Source of the DNA: Epibacterium sp. Ofav1-8
GTDB lineage: Bacteria; Pseudomonadota; Alphaproteobacteria; Rhodobacterales; Rhodobacteraceae
Reading direction: 5' to 3'
Assembly: GCF_022348185.1 (NCBI RefSeq)
Contig: NZ_JAKRFD010000006.1
Location: 186,001 to 250,000, forward strand
DNA length: 64,000 nt
The translations under genes were made by a program, and so were the position numbers. The notes beneath the pieces are model-generated. The model saw only the letters and a program-made list of their open reading frames with translations. It did no database searches and was not told where the DNA came from. This document shows, one piece after another, positions 35,707-45,300 of this stretch; within the stretch, counting starts at the first letter, position 1; the number at the start of each line of letters is the position of its first letter.

Positions 35707-35943
35707 TCAGGTATCGAAACAAGTAGCCCCTGACAGAGGGAATTCCCGCCGGAGGCTGTGTGTTTTGCCACGGGCCCGTAACTGAAGATCGGCAATCCCG
35801 TCGGCGACCCTGGTCAGTCTTTCGGGTGATCGCCCCAATGGCATAAACGCCGTCGAACTGTCGCCCAGCCTCAGCATCCATCCAAAGCGGGTGACTGCCG
35901 TGGAGCCGTTTCTCCCGATGGTCACCCGCCCGGTGAGCGTCAC
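35707..35943 (-). CDS. Possible small protein coupled to patB
   Basis: A 78-codon frame whose GTG overlaps the patB stop (GTGA), a typical coupled start. Sequence begins VTLTGRVTIGRNGSTAVTRF and continues with FMPLGRSPERLTRVADGIADLQLRARG. No motif recognised, and the last 20 codons run into a repeat-motif region (CCCGCCGGAGG), so it may be a chance or decayed frame. Confidence 0.3.
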   Translation of the reverse strand: MTLTGRVTIGRNGSTAVTRFGWMLRLGDSSTAFMPLGRSPERLTRVADGIADLQLRARGKTHSLRREFPLSGATCFDT

Positions 35944-37112
35944 TGCAAATCGGCAAAGGCCTTTGCCAGTCGCTCGCACGCTTCTTCTACCCGAACACGC
36001 TGGGTGCCGAGGTTGAAGCGCAGGAAACTCTCGCCGCCGGTGCCGAATGTGGTTCCGTGGTTGACGGCAATCTTGGCCACCTGTTCCACCCGGCGGGTGA
36101 ATTCCTCCCGCTCCATACCGGTGCCGGAGAAGTCGACCCAGGCCAGATAGGTGGATTGCAGTTCCATAGAACTCAGGCCGGGGATCGCATTCACCGCCTC
36201 GTCAAACAGGGCCTTGTTGGCCGCCAAATAGGGCACCAGCTCCGCGACATAGGACGCCCCCTCGGGCGAGTAGGCGGCCATGGTGGCAAATTCGCCAGCG
36301 GTGTTGCCTTGCAGGTAGATTGCCAGCATGCGCCGACGGAAACGCTCGCGCAGGGTCTCGTCCTGGATGATCACCTGGCCGGTGTGCAGGCCGGCAAAGT
36401 TGAATGTCTTCGACGGCGCAGTCAGCATGATCAGCCGATCTGCAATGTCGGGGGCGGCCACTGCCATCGGGATGTGGGTATGGCCCTCAAACACCAGGTC
36501 GTGGTGGATTTCGTCGGAGATCAGCATCAGGTCGTGGCGCTTGCAGAAGTCGGCAACACCCTGCAATTCCTCCTGCGTCCAGACGCGCCCGCCTGGGTTG
36601 TGTGGCGAACACAGGATCACCATCCTTTCCTTGCCGGTCATCTGCGCGTCATAGGCGGCAAAGTCCATCTTGTAGGCGCCGTCTTCCTGCACCATCTGGC
36701 ATTCCACCACCTCACGCCCGGCAAGGCGGATCACCTTGGCAAAGGCGTGGTAGACCGGGGTGAACAGCACGATGCCGTCGCCTTCATTGGTGAAGGTGTC
36801 CAGACACATGCCGACACCGTTCACCAGCCCGGTGGTGGTAAAGATCGCATCGGCATCGACGTGCCAGCCGTGGCGGTTCTCCATCCACCACTGAATCGCC
36901 CCCTTGTACTCGGATTCGCAGTTCACGTAGCCATAGATGCCGTGATCGGCCATCGCCCGCATCCGCGCCGACACCACATCCGGCACCGCAAAATCGGTAT
37001 CCGCTACCCACATCGCCAGACCGTCCTCGGGGGACACACCATAGAGGGGCTCCATCATGTCCCATTTGATGGAATGGGTGTTGCGGCGGTCAATGATCTT
37101 GTCGAAATCCAT
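35940..37112 (-). CDS. PatB/MalY-type PLP C-S lyase or aminotransferase
   Basis: 390 aa. Opens MDFDKIIDRRNTHSIKWDMM and has MWVADTDFAVPDVV near residue 30, both typical of MalY/PatB cystathionine beta-lyase-like enzymes. The PLP Lys is in MLTAPSKTFNFAGLHTGQVII near 235. It probably cleaves cystathionine or cysteine conjugates to thiol, pyruvate and ammonia. No operon partner is certain; a short GTG-start frame overlaps its stop. Confidence 0.9.
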   Translation of the reverse strand: MDFDKIIDRRNTHSIKWDMMEPLYGVSPEDGLAMWVADTDFAVPDVVSARMRAMADHGIYGYVNCESEYKGAIQWWMENRHGWHVDADAIFTTTGLVNGVGMCLDTFTNEGDGIVLFTPVYHAFAKVIRLAGREVVECQMVQEDGAYKMDFAAYDAQMTGKERMVILCSPHNPGGRVWTQEELQGVADFCKRHDLMLISDEIHHDLVFEGHTHIPMAVAAPDIADRLIMLTAPSKTFNFAGLHTGQVIIQDETLRERFRRRMLAIYLQGNTAGEFATMAAYSPEGASYVAELVPYLAANKALFDEAVNAIPGLSSMELQSTYLAWVDFSGTGMEREEFTRRVEQVAKIAVNHGTTFGTGGESFLRFNLGTQRVRVEEACERLAKAFADLQ

Positions 37113-37274
37113 GAAACTCTGTCTCCGTCATGTTTGGCGGGAGGCTAGGGGATCACGCGAGCGCTGCAAAGCCCCTCCAATGTGCTGGTACAAACACAGG
37201 GCAGCACCCCGCCGACCGCAGGAACGGACATGAGCCGTTGCGGCGCTGCGGGGATTGTCCTAAAGCGATGGGCC

Positions 37275-37799
37275 ATGAAACGCCCGATCCTGATCCATCC
37301 CGACCCGCGTCTGAAAAAGACCGCCGCCGAAGTGCCCGATCTCTCTGACGATCTACGCCAATTGGCGGACGACATGCTGGAAACCATGTATGCCGCGCCG
37401 GGAATCGGTCTTGCCGCGCCGCAGATCGGCGTGCTGGATCGCCTGATCGTCCTGGATTGCGTCAAGGAAGGCGAAGGCGATGCGCGCCCGCTTGTGATGT
37501 TCAACCCGCGCGTCATTGCTGCGTCGGACGAGACCAATGTCTACGAGGAAGGCTGCCTCTCAATCCCCGAGCAATACGCCGAAGTCACTCGGCCCCGGGT
37601 GGTGGATGTGGAATGGCTCGACCGCGACGGCAACCTCCGGAGCGAGACTTTCGACGGGCTTTGGGCCACCTGCGTGCAGCATGAGATCGATCACCTCGAT
37701 GGTAAGCTGTTCATCGATTATCTGAAGCCGCTGAAGCGTCAGATGATCACGCGCAAGATGCAGAAGCTGAAGCGCGAACGCGCTCGTGGCAACGGATGA
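37275..37799 (+). CDS. def: Peptide deformylase 1 (canonical)
   Basis: 174 aa Fe/Zn hydrolase that removes the formyl group from nascent chains. All three motifs are intact: GIGLAAPQIG near residue 43, EEGCLSIPEQ near 95, and VQHEIDHLDGKLF near 140. ATG 37275 (MKRPILIHPDPRLKKTA) is the standard family start. First of three tandem deformylase genes upstream of fmt; the second overlaps its stop by four bases. Confidence 0.96.
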   Translation: MKRPILIHPDPRLKKTAAEVPDLSDDLRQLADDMLETMYAAPGIGLAAPQIGVLDRLIVLDCVKEGEGDARPLVMFNPRVIAASDETNVYEEGCLSIPEQYAEVTRPRVVDVEWLDRDGNLRSETFDGLWATCVQHEIDHLDGKLFIDYLKPLKRQMITRKMQKLKRERARGNG

Positions 37800-38305
37800 G
37801 CCTGCTGCCCATCGTCCGGTGGCCCGATCCGCGCCTGGCGACAGTCTGCGCCCCGGTTCAGGCGGATGAGGACCTCTCCACATTGATCGCGGACATGCTG
37901 GAGACGATGTATGACGCGCCGGGGCGCGGCCTTGCCGCGCCGCAGGTGGGCGTCCTGAAGCGCCTGTTCGTGATGGATGTGGACTGGAAGACGGGCGCGT
38001 GCAACCCGGTTGTAATGGTGAACCCGGAAATCCTCTGGCGTTCGCAAGACGTCGCGCCGGGAGAGGAAGGGTGTCTCTCGATCCCCGGAGTCCTGGCGGA
38101 GGTGATTCGCCCCATGCAGATCCGTGTCCGCTGGCAGAACGCCCAGGGCGAGAGCTTAGAAGGTGACTTCGACGGGTTTGCGGCGCGCTGCATCCAGCAC
38201 GAATACGATCACCTCGACGGTCGCGTGACCTTTGATCATTTGTCGGCTGCGGACCGTGACGCCGTCGAAGCTCGCTATTGCGCGCAAAAGGAGGTTTTGC
38301 CATGA
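37796..38305 (+). CDS. Peptide deformylase 2
   Basis: 169 aa paralogue of the preceding gene, with GRGLAAPQVG, EEGCLSIPG and IQHEYDHLDGRV, so the metal Cys, both His and catalytic Glu are all present and it should be active. The ATG overlaps the stop of def by four bases. It may act on particular substrates or be an inhibitor-tolerant spare; that is speculation. Confidence 0.93.
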   Translation: MSLLPIVRWPDPRLATVCAPVQADEDLSTLIADMLETMYDAPGRGLAAPQVGVLKRLFVMDVDWKTGACNPVVMVNPEILWRSQDVAPGEEGCLSIPGVLAEVIRPMQIRVRWQNAQGESLEGDFDGFAARCIQHEYDHLDGRVTFDHLSAADRDAVEARYCAQKEVLP

Positions 38306-38799
38306 CCATTCGCCCGTGCCTGCCCTGGCCCGACAAGCGCTTGCGCACTGCCGCAGAAGAGGTGTCGGAGATCACCGATGAGATCCGCGCCATCTGGGAC
38401 GACATGATCGACACGATGGAGGCGATGCCCGGGGTCGGGCTCGCCGCGCCCCAGATCGGGGTGATGTTGCGGCTGGCGGTGGTGGATGGCTCCTCCGAGC
38501 GGGGACGCGCGGTGCGGCTGGCCAATCCTGAGATATTGCACGCGTCGATCGAGCTGCGCGAGCATGACGAAGCCAGTCCCAACCTGCCTGGCGTGTCAGC
38601 CCGGATCACGCGCCCGCGTGCGGTCACCGTGCGGTTTCTCAATGAAAACGGGGTGGTGGACCGTCGCGATTTTGTCGGGATCGAGGCCACGTCGGTGCAG
38701 CACCAGATCGATCACCTGAACGGCAAGATGTATTTTGACCACCTGTCCCGGATGAAGCGCGACATGCTGATCAAGAAGGCCCGCAAACTGGCGCGCTGA
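38302..38799 (+). CDS. Deformylase-like paralogue lacking active-site residues
   Basis: 165 aa, AAAGGAGG upstream and overlapping the previous gene by four bases. The fold is plain: GVGLAAPQIGVMLRLAV, and VTVRFLNENG followed by a C-terminal helix. But motif II reads ASPNLPGVS where the Cys metal ligand should be, and motif III reads VQHQIDHLNG, with the catalytic Glu changed to Gln. The His pair remains. So deformylase activity is probably lost, while the gene is kept intact with a strong ribosome site. It could be a binding or regulatory partner. Confidence 0.85.
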   Translation: MTIRPCLPWPDKRLRTAAEEVSEITDEIRAIWDDMIDTMEAMPGVGLAAPQIGVMLRLAVVDGSSERGRAVRLANPEILHASIELREHDEASPNLPGVSARITRPRAVTVRFLNENGVVDRRDFVGIEATSVQHQIDHLNGKMYFDHLSRMKRDMLIKKARKLAR

Positions 38800-38967
38800 A
38801 CCGCCTCGGGTCCGCGTTCGTGTCAGAGGGTTTCGTTCAGCGACCCGGCCTGCCCGGCAGGGGCAGGCTGAGACTGGCGCGCGCATGCGCGTCCGCTCTG
38901 GTCCCGCTTGATCACCTGCGCTAAGCCTGTTGCCAGTAGCGAACAAACGGGGCGAAAGGGCAGGGTC

Positions 38968-39894
38968 ATGCGGGTTATCTTTATGGGAACACCGGAGTTT
39001 TCGGTGCCGGTGCTGGAGGCGCTGGTCGATGCCGGTCACGAGATCGCTGCTGTCTATTGCCAACCCCCGCGCCCGGCCGGCCGCGGCAAGAAGGACCGTC
39101 CGACACCGGTGCATGCGCGCGCCATCGAGCTGGGCCTGGAGGTGCGCCATCCGGTTTCCCTGAGGGGAGCGGAAGAGCAGGCGGCATTTGCCGCGCTTGA
39201 TGCGGATGTGGCCGTGGTGGTGGCCTATGGGCTGATCCTGCCGCAGCCCGTTCTTGATGCGCCCCGGTTCGGGTGTCTCAATATCCACGCCAGCCTGCTG
39301 CCGCGCTGGCGCGGGGCCGCGCCCATCCATCGCGCCATCATGGCGGGCGATGCGTGCACAGGCATCTGCATCATGCAGATGGAGGCGGGTCTCGACACCG
39401 GGCCTGTCCTGCTGCGTCAGGAAACGGAGATCGGCGCTTCGGAGCTGACCTCTGAGCTGCATGACCGGCTGTCCGAAATCGGGGCGGGATTGATCGTCAA
39501 CGCGCTCTCGGCCCTGCCGGATCTGGTGCCGGAGGCGCAGCCGGATCAGGGCGTCACCTATGCAACCAAGATCGACAAGGCCGAGGCGCGGATCGACTGG
39601 CATGCGCCGGCCATCGAGGTGGATCGCAAGATTCGCGGGCTGTCGCCCTTTCCCGGGGCGTGGTGCGAGGTGGAGGGACAGCGGATCAAGGTGCTGGCCT
39701 CGCGGGTCGCGCCGGGCAGCGGGGCCCCCGGCACGGTGCTGGATGAAACCCTGACCGTGGCATGCGGCGATGGAGCGGTGGAACTGCTGCGCCTCCAGCG
39801 GGCCGGGAAGGGGGTGCAGGACCGGGAGACCTTCCTGCGCGGGTTCCCGATTGCCATCGGGGCGCGGCTGGGGTCGAAGGAGGAGGAGGCATGA
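38968..39894 (+). CDS. fmt: Methionyl-tRNA formyltransferase
   Basis: 308 aa. Formylates initiator Met-tRNA using 10-formyl-THF. Formyl-transferase core: [17 protein letters not shown]; catalytic [20 protein letters not shown] near residue 107 (Asn, His) and [13 protein letters not shown] (Asp). The C-terminal OB-like domain begins near 200 ([15 protein letters not shown]). ATG 38968 after CAGGG. Functionally matched with the deformylase genes. A 168-base gap separates it from the third one, with a weak GCCTGCC/GGCAGGC hairpin near 38848-38868. Confidence 0.97.
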   Translation: MRVIFMGTPEFSVPVLEALVDAGHEIAAVYCQPPRPAGRGKKDRPTPVHARAIELGLEVRHPVSLRGAEEQAAFAALDADVAVVVAYGLILPQPVLDAPRFGCLNIHASLLPRWRGAAPIHRAIMAGDACTGICIMQMEAGLDTGPVLLRQETEIGASELTSELHDRLSEIGAGLIVNALSALPDLVPEAQPDQGVTYATKIDKAEARIDWHAPAIEVDRKIRGLSPFPGAWCEVEGQRIKVLASRVAPGSGAPGTVLDETLTVACGDGAVELLRLQRAGKGVQDRETFLRGFPIAIGARLGSKEEEA

Positions 39895-40127
39895 TGCTGG
39901 CCCTGTTTGGAACAGTGGTGATCGCGGGGATCGTTGGCTATGCGGCGGAACGCAGCGGGTTCACCCACAACGGGATCATCCAGTCGATCATCATTTGTGT
40001 TGGCGGAGCATTCCTGTTCTTCTTTCTGCGGCTGATGTTCGGCATCGGCTTTCACGCGCCGGGCTGGAATGCCGTGTTGTCGTCGGTCGGGGCGCTGATC
40101 ATCGTGCCGTTTCACTGGCGGCGTTGA
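39891..40127 (+). CDS. Small membrane protein, probably YeaQ/YmgE-like
   Basis: 78 aa with three hydrophobic segments ([51 protein letters not shown]). Start ATG 39891 after a GGAGGAGG run and overlapping the fmt stop. Same length as the next small gene, and its hydrophobic spacing resembles transglycosylase-associated (GlsB) proteins, but this similarity is modest. Confidence 0.65.
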   Translation: MMLALFGTVVIAGIVGYAAERSGFTHNGIIQSIIICVGGAFLFFFLRLMFGIGFHAPGWNAVLSSVGALIIVPFHWRR

Positions 40128-40201
40128 CTGTATTCGGGGCCTGCTGTCCAGGCTGGCTCCCTTCAGACGGTCAAAGACGGGCCGGAAAGAAAGGCAGAAG
40201 A

Positions 40202-40438
40202 ATGTCGGTTGTTTTCCTGATTATCATCGGCGCGGCGGCAGGGTTCCTCGCCACGCGCATCATGCGGATCGAGACGGATGTCATCACCACGATTTGCATC
40301 GGCATGGCGGGAGCCCTGATCGGGGGGCTGGTGCTGCGCACCCTGCTGGCGGTCATGGGGCTGCTTGCCGGGTTGGTGGGGGCCGTGTTGGGCGCGCTTG
40401 CGTTGATCTATCTGTGGCAGAAAATTCAGAACAGGTGA
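40202..40438 (+). CDS. GlsB/YeaQ/YmgE-family small membrane protein
   Basis: 78 aa. SVVFLIIIGAAAGFLATRIMR opens the family pattern, followed by ICIGMAGALIGGLVLRTLLA and a third hydrophobic helix ending LALIYLWQKIQ. Family members are small inner-membrane proteins linked to stress response, function unproven. ATG 40202 has AAAG/GAAG upstream. 74 bases after the previous small gene, so probably the same transcript. Confidence 0.8.
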   Translation: MSVVFLIIIGAAAGFLATRIMRIETDVITTICIGMAGALIGGLVLRTLLAVMGLLAGLVGAVLGALALIYLWQKIQNR

Positions 40439-40479
40439 GGCCCCGGATGCGGGGGACGCCTCTGCTCCGGCGGTAAGGT

Positions 40480-40547
40480 GTTTCGCTTCGGGCTTTGCCC
40501 GAAACGACCAGCGCGGCGGCGCGCCCTTGCGGGCGCGCCGCCGCGCT
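40480..40547 (+). repeat. Tandem-hairpin intergenic element, copy D
   Basis: First hairpin TTCGGGC/GCCCGAA with TTT loop (40487-40493, 40497-40503), then a perfect 17-bp arm with 4-base loop (40510-40526, 40531-40547) followed by TGGGGCC. The first hairpin block is nearly identical to copy C, while the long arm shares no more than GC-richness with it. It lies between the convergent small membrane protein and TRIC genes. Confidence 0.7.
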
Positions 40548-40623
40548 TGGGGCCTCGAGGGCCTGTGTCCCGTTTGCTGCTGCGGTTGCGACGGGGCTGC
40601 GGTGCGACACGGGCAGGGGTGCG

Positions 40624-41247
40624 CTATCGGCGCGGCGGCCGGGGTTTGTAAACGGGCAGATGCCACCCGAAGGCCAGGGATCCGGCGCGGGTTGCCCAGG
40701 TCACCGCAGCGCATCCGATCAGGGCGGAGCCTGGTGCCAGCCCGAGCCAGATCAGCGTCACCGCCACGATCGCCCCGGCCATGGCGCAGGAGATGTAGAG
40801 CTCTCCCTGTTTCAACACCAGTGGAAGCTCGTTGCAGACCACATCGCGCAACAGTCCGCCGAGGCTGCCGGTTGCCATGCCCATCAACACCACGATCACC
40901 GGACCATGGCCCAGCTCCATCGCCGCCCCGGTGCCGGCCGGCACCGCGATCGCCAGGGCAAAGGTGTCGAGCCAGATCACCCAGCGCAGGCGGCTTTCAA
41001 CCAGGTGGGCGGTGAAGAACACCAGAACGGCAACGCCGGAGGCCAGCAGGATGGGCATCGGATCGCCGACCCAGAAGACCGGATGCCGATCAAGCAGCAC
41101 ATCGCGCACGGTGCCGCCACCCACGGCGGTCAGGCAGGCGATGAAGGCAAAGCCGACGATGTCCAGTTGCGCGCGGCTGGCAACCATCGCCCCGGAGGCC
41201 GCGAACACAATGACCGATGCGTAATCGAGAAGGGTCAGAAAGCTCAT
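40624..41247 (-). CDS. TRIC-type (UPF0126/YicG) cation channel protein
   Basis: 207 aa, about seven hydrophobic helices made of two UPF0126 repeats. The first repeat has FAASGAMVASRAQLDIVGFAFIACLTAVGGGTVRDVLL and the second MGMATGSLGGLLRDVVCNELPL, each with the GG-x-x-RD signature. Bacterial homologues of the trimeric intracellular cation channel conduct monovalent cations. No operon partner. Confidence 0.87.
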   Translation of the reverse strand: MSFLTLLDYASVIVFAASGAMVASRAQLDIVGFAFIACLTAVGGGTVRDVLLDRHPVFWVGDPMPILLASGVAVLVFFTAHLVESRLRWVIWLDTFALAIAVPAGTGAAMELGHGPVIVVLMGMATGSLGGLLRDVVCNELPLVLKQGELYISCAMAGAIVAVTLIWLGLAPGSALIGCAAVTWATRAGSLAFGWHLPVYKPRPPRR

Positions 41248-41342
41248 GCGGTGATCCCCTGTGTGACGGTGTGGCGCAAATGCCCCGGAAGGCTGCGTTG
41301 CGGTCGATCACAGTGCAGGCTCTGGCCCGCGCAGCGTGATCG

Positions 41343-41816
41343 CTATCCCGCAGGCGCCTTGCCGGAGGATTTGAACGGCGCCATGCCCGCGCGGGCCAGT
41401 TCATCCGCACGTTCGTTTTCCGGGTGGCCCGCATGGCCCTTGACCCATTCCCAGGTGACATCATGGCGCGCCTGTGCCGCATCGAGGCGCTGCCACAGTT
41501 CCACGTTCTTCACCGGCTTTTTGGCCGCCGTTTTCCAGCCGTTCTTCTTCCAGCCGAAGATCCAGCCGGTGACGCCGTTCTTAACATAGGCTGAGTCGGT
41601 CACCACGGTGATCTTTGACGGCCGGGCGAGGCTTTCCAGCGCATGGATCGCGGCCAGCAGCTCCATCCGGTTGTTGGTGGTTTCTTTCTCGCCGCCCTTC
41701 AGTTCGCGTTCCTTGACGACGGTCTCGCCGTCCATGGCACGCAACAGGGCGCCCCAGCCGCCGGGGCCGGGATTTCCGGAGCAGGCTCCGTCGGTATAGG
41801 CAAACAAATCAGGCAT
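41343..41816 (-). CDS. rnhA: Ribonuclease HI
   Basis: 157 aa. Degrades RNA of RNA/DNA hybrids. The four acidic residues are visible: Asp in [18 protein letters not shown], Glu in [16 protein letters not shown], Asp in [11 protein letters not shown], and Asp in [14 protein letters not shown]. Last gene of the LysE-DUF3429-methyltransferase-rnhA unit, its ATG overlapping the methyltransferase end by eight bases. Confidence 0.96.
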   Translation of the reverse strand: MPDLFAYTDGACSGNPGPGGWGALLRAMDGETVVKERELKGGEKETTNNRMELLAAIHALESLARPSKITVVTDSAYVKNGVTGWIFGWKKNGWKTAAKKPVKNVELWQRLDAAQARHDVTWEWVKGHAGHPENERADELARAGMAPFKSSGKAPAG

Positions 41817-42408
41817 GGGCGGTCAGTACGACAAAGGTCTCCTCGGCGCCAGCCAATCCTTGGCCATTTCCGCGCGACACGTTGACGATGGTAAAGCCGA
41901 AGAACTCCAGAATATCCCGCAGTTCCTCCTCACGATAATAGGCGTAGAACCGCCCCAGGTCATCACGACCTTCGCCTTCGCCCAGCTTCATGCCAAGGGC
42001 CAGGCGGCCACCGGGCTTGAGGGCACGGCGCAGGCGCATCAGGTGGGTGGGGAAATCGTCCCGCGGGGCATGCAGAAGGCTGAAGAAGGCCCAGATGCCA
42101 TCGAACACACCTTCGACGGCGATGTCCTCGAACTCGGCCACGCTGACCTCGACCCCGTAGGTGGCGAGCGCATAGGCTGCCATCTCGGGCGAGGCATCCA
42201 CCGCCGCCACCCGATAGCCATCATCGCGAAATCGCGCCGCCCAATGGCCCGGGCCGCAGCCTAGATCCAGGACAGTGCCGCCCGCGGGCAGCCCGGCGAC
42301 AAAGGCGCCGTAATCCTGTTCGTGGTCGGTGTCCTTGGCGCGGGCAAATCCCTTGGCATAGTCTTCGGCGGCCTTTGCATAGACGGCCATGGTTTCTTCA
42401 TCGCTCAT
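41809..42408 (-). CDS. SAM-dependent class I methyltransferase
   Basis: 199 aa. Motif [16 protein letters not shown] near residue 47, with [14 protein letters not shown] and [18 protein letters not shown] following, then [16 protein letters not shown], as in type-11 methyltransferases. Substrate unknown. The start at 42408 overlaps the stop of the DUF3429 gene (ATGA). The co-transcribed order suggests no shared pathway. Confidence 0.88.
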   Translation of the reverse strand: MSDEETMAVYAKAAEDYAKGFARAKDTDHEQDYGAFVAGLPAGGTVLDLGCGPGHWAARFRDDGYRVAAVDASPEMAAYALATYGVEVSVAEFEDIAVEGVFDGIWAFFSLLHAPRDDFPTHLMRLRRALKPGGRLALGMKLGEGEGRDDLGRFYAYYREEELRDILEFFGFTIVNVSRGNGQGLAGAEETFVVLTAHA

Positions 42409-42863
42409 AGGAATACTCCGACGGACAGGGACAGGACGACAATGGCGGTCAGGAGCACGCGCAACCGCATCCACCAGCCCGGCGTCAGCCGCCAGAGGCT
42501 GAACATCATGTCCAGCAGCAGCAGGCCGAGAAACCCCCAGATCAGGTTCATGCCCGCACTGACCGGCCCGCCGCCGGTCATGAAAAACGCCCAGAGTGCC
42601 GGGATCACCGACAGGGCGTAGCAGGCCGCCGATTGCAGGCGACCCGAGGCGCGGGTGGCATAGCCCCAAAGCACGCCGGACATGAAGCTGAGGATGACCG
42701 AGCCATAGAAAAGCTGCACATAGGGGCCGACAAACCGCGGGCCGAGGGCGCTGCTGCCCCAGCTTTGCAGGGAGGGGATCAGCAGCGTCAACGCGCCCCA
42801 GACAAAGGGGATCACCCCGGCCAGCCCAAGGACCAGCGGTGCGGTTGGAATGCCGCGCAGCAT
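42405..42863 (-). CDS. DUF3429 membrane protein
   Basis: 152 aa. Hydrophobic segments at about 10-28, 48-68, 78-98, 103-122 and 130-150. Typical DUF3429 features are APLVLGLAGVIPFVWGAL and LFYGSVILSFMSGVLWGYA. Function unknown. ATG 42863 overlaps the LysE stop. Part of the four-gene overlapping unit. Confidence 0.82.
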   Translation of the reverse strand: MLRGIPTAPLVLGLAGVIPFVWGALTLLIPSLQSWGSSALGPRFVGPYVQLFYGSVILSFMSGVLWGYATRASGRLQSAACYALSVIPALWAFFMTGGGPVSAGMNLIWGFLGLLLLDMMFSLWRLTPGWWMRLRVLLTAIVVLSLSVGVFL

Positions 42864-43480
42864 CAGGCGCGCTCCATCGCCAGGCGTATGGCCAGAGCGC
42901 CAAAAATGGCGGCAAAGCTGCGGTTCAGCCATTTGACCACCCGGTCCGACCCAAGGATCAGGCTGCGGGCCTGGGCGGCGAACAGGCCATAGAGGACAAA
43001 CACCGCGAAGGTCATCGCCATGAAGACCGCGCCGAGGCTGACCATCTCCTGGGTTGTGCTGGCTGCGTTACCGCTCAGGAACGGCGGCATCAACGCCAGG
43101 AAAAAGACCGAGAGCTTCGGGTTCAGGATGTTGATGAGCGCGCCGCGCTGGGCGATCTTGATCCCCGGCTGCGGGTCGGGTTTGGCGGCGGAAACCGACA
43201 GCGCGCCATCGGATTTCAGCATTTGCCAAGCGAGATACAGGAGGTAGAGCACGCCCGCGATCTTCACGCCCTGAAACAGAAGTGCCGAGGAATGCAGCAC
43301 CGCCGCCAGTCCGAGGGTGGCCGCCGCCAGGTGGGGCAGGATGCCGATGGTGCATCCAAAGGCGGCCCAGATCGCCGCCCGTCGCCCGCGACCAAGACCA
43401 AGCGCCAGCGTGTAGATGACACCGGTGCCCGGTGCGAGAACGACAACAAAGGCCGTCAGCAGGAATTGCAGGGAAATCAA
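42863..43480 (-). CDS. LysE-family translocator 1
   Basis: 205 aa amino-acid/homoserine exporter family with about six helices: LLTAFVVVLAPGTGVIYTLALGLGRGRRAAI opening, IKIAGVLYLLYLAWQML near 68, and ALINILNPKLSVFFLALMPPF near 115. Substrate not decidable. First gene of the overlapping - strand unit ending with rnhA. Two more LysE genes lie at 50.8-52.0 kb. Confidence 0.87.
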   Translation of the reverse strand: MISLQFLLTAFVVVLAPGTGVIYTLALGLGRGRRAAIWAAFGCTIGILPHLAAATLGLAAVLHSSALLFQGVKIAGVLYLLYLAWQMLKSDGALSVSAAKPDPQPGIKIAQRGALINILNPKLSVFFLALMPPFLSGNAASTTQEMVSLGAVFMAMTFAVFVLYGLFAAQARSLILGSDRVVKWLNRSFAAIFGALAIRLAMERA

Positions 43481-43619
43481 TGAACCGGTTCCTTATGATG
43501 CGAATGAGGCGGCAAGAACAAATGCCTCCTCAAGGTAGTCGCAGCGCCCCGGATCGCAAGCCTTTGCGACGATTGCGGTCGTGCAGAGCCGGATCACGCA
43601 GCCTGATCACACAGTGGGA

Positions 43620-44570
43620 TCAGGCGGTGCGCAGGGCGCGTGGGACCTTGAATTCCACGTTTTCCACCGCCGTTTCCACCAGTTCCACGGTGACCTCATA
43701 GCGGCTGCGGAAGGCGTCGATGACCTCGTTGACCAGCAACTCCGGTGCCGAAGCCCCGGCGGTGATGGCAATGGAGCGAATGCCGTCGAGCGCGCGCCAG
43801 TCGATGTTTTCAGCGCGTTGTACCAACTGCGCATAGGTGCAGCCGGCCTTCGCCCCCACTTCGACCAGGCGCCGGGAATTGGAGGAATTCGGCGCCCCCA
43901 CCACCAGGAGGGCGTCGGATTTCGGCGCCACCGCCTTCACCGCCTCCTGACGGTTGGTGGTGGCGTAGCAGATGTCTTCTTTGTGCGGGCCGATGATGGC
44001 GGGAAACCGCTCCTGTAGGGCGGCGACGATGTCCTTGGTGTCATCGACCGACAGGGTGGTCTGGGTGACAAAAGCGAGACGCTCCGGATCGCGCACATCG
44101 ACGTGGGCCACATCCTCGACGGTCTCGACCAGCAGAACTTCGCCCTCGGGCAGCTGGCCCATGGTGCCGATGGTTTCCGGGTGGCCCTTGTGACCGATCA
44201 TGATCATCTGCAAGCCCGCCTCGGCATGGCGCTGCGCCTCGATATGGACCTTGGAGACCAGCGGGCAGGTGGCATCGACAAAGACCATCTCGCGGGCCTG
44301 CGCGGCGGCAGGGACGGACTTCGGGACACCATGTGCGGAAAAGATCACCGGCCGGTCATCGGGGCATTCTTCCAGTTCCTCGACAAACACCGCGCCCTTG
44401 GCCCGCAGTTCGTCGACAACGAATTTGTTGTGCACGATCTCGTGACGCACAAAAACCGGCGCGCCCCATTTCTCCAGCGCCATCTCTACGATCTTGATGG
44501 CCCGGTCGACGCCGGCGCAAAACCCGCGCGGCGCGGCAAGATAGAGGGTCAGGGGTGGTTTCTCGGTCAT
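43620..44570 (-). CDS. ispH: 4-hydroxy-3-methylbut-2-enyl diphosphate reductase
   Basis: 316 aa, last step of the MEP isoprenoid pathway, 4Fe-4S enzyme giving IPP and DMAPP. The three cluster Cys are visible: [15 protein letters not shown] near residue 18, [11 protein letters not shown] near 100, and [13 protein letters not shown] near 200. The Glu in TQTTLSV region and [10 protein letters not shown] also match. ATG 44570; the longer frame lacks support. A terminator of the upstream gene precedes it, so it has its own promoter. Confidence 0.96.
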   Translation of the reverse strand: MTEKPPLTLYLAAPRGFCAGVDRAIKIVEMALEKWGAPVFVRHEIVHNKFVVDELRAKGAVFVEELEECPDDRPVIFSAHGVPKSVPAAAQAREMVFVDATCPLVSKVHIEAQRHAEAGLQMIMIGHKGHPETIGTMGQLPEGEVLLVETVEDVAHVDVRDPERLAFVTQTTLSVDDTKDIVAALQERFPAIIGPHKEDICYATTNRQEAVKAVAPKSDALLVVGAPNSSNSRRLVEVGAKAGCTYAQLVQRAENIDWRALDGIRSIAITAGASAPELLVNEVIDAFRSRYEVTVELVETAVENVEFKVPRALRTA

Positions 44571-44670
44571 GGATCGACGTTCCCGGGGCAGGCGGAGGAC
44601 AGGCAGGATGTGCCCCAGAGGTAAGGCCTGTGGCCTGCGAGGTCCAGTGCCAGCGGCATCGCAAGCGCCC

Positions 44671-44703
44671 AAAAGAAAACACCCGGCGGTTGGGGGCCGG
44701 GTG
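44671..44703 (-). terminator. Terminator of the NYN gene
   Basis: On the - strand, CACCCGGC/GCCGGGTG with 8-base loop (44680-44687, 44696-44703) is followed by TTTTCTTTT. Canonical Rho-independent form, about 28 bases beyond the NYN stop. Confidence 0.85.
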
Positions 44704-44730
44704 CTTTCCATGTGAGTGGTTGTGAAGGGC

Positions 44731-45300
44731 TCAGCTGCCTGTCGAGGCAGAGCGTGTCTCGCTCGGAACTTCGCGCGGTGGTCGGCCGATGACTTCGCGC
44801 AGCTCTTCAAGCTCGATGAAATTGTCGGCCTGACGGCGCAACTCGTCGGAGATCATTGGCGGCTGGCTGCGGATTGTCGAGACGACCGAAACCCGGACGC
44901 CCTGACGTTGCAGGCTGGCGATCAGAGGGCGGAAGTCCCCGTCGCCGGAAAACAGCACGATATGATCGACGCGCGGTGCCAGTTCCATGGCATCGACGGT
45001 CAGTTCAATATCCATGTTGCCTTTGACTTTGCGACGGCCCATGCTGTCGGTGTATTCCTTGGCGGGTTTGGTCACCATGGTGAACCCGTTGTAATGGAGC
45101 CAGTCCACAAGCGGGCGAATCGGTGAATACTCGTCGTTTTCCAGCAACGCGGTGTAGTAGAAGGCCCGAACAAGCTTGCCGCGCCGCATGAATTCCTGGC
45201 GCAGAAGCTTGTAGTCGATGTCAAATCCCAATGCCTTGGCAGAGGCATATAAATTCGAGCCATCTATGAACAGCGCGAGCCGTTCGTCCTTGTAAAACAT
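44731..45300 (-). CDS. NYN-domain (LabA/DUF88) putative RNase
   Basis: 189 aa, PIN-like NYN fold. Acidic residues expected for a nuclease are present: [18 protein letters not shown] (residue about 12), [17 protein letters not shown] (near 95) and [17 protein letters not shown] (near 120). The tail is polar. Probably cleaves or binds RNA; the cellular target is unknown. Divergent from folK, single gene, own terminator. Confidence 0.88.
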   Translation of the reverse strand: MFYKDERLALFIDGSNLYASAKALGFDIDYKLLRQEFMRRGKLVRAFYYTALLENDEYSPIRPLVDWLHYNGFTMVTKPAKEYTDSMGRRKVKGNMDIELTVDAMELAPRVDHIVLFSGDGDFRPLIASLQRQGVRVSVVSTIRSQPPMISDELRRQADNFIELEELREVIGRPPREVPSETRSASTGS

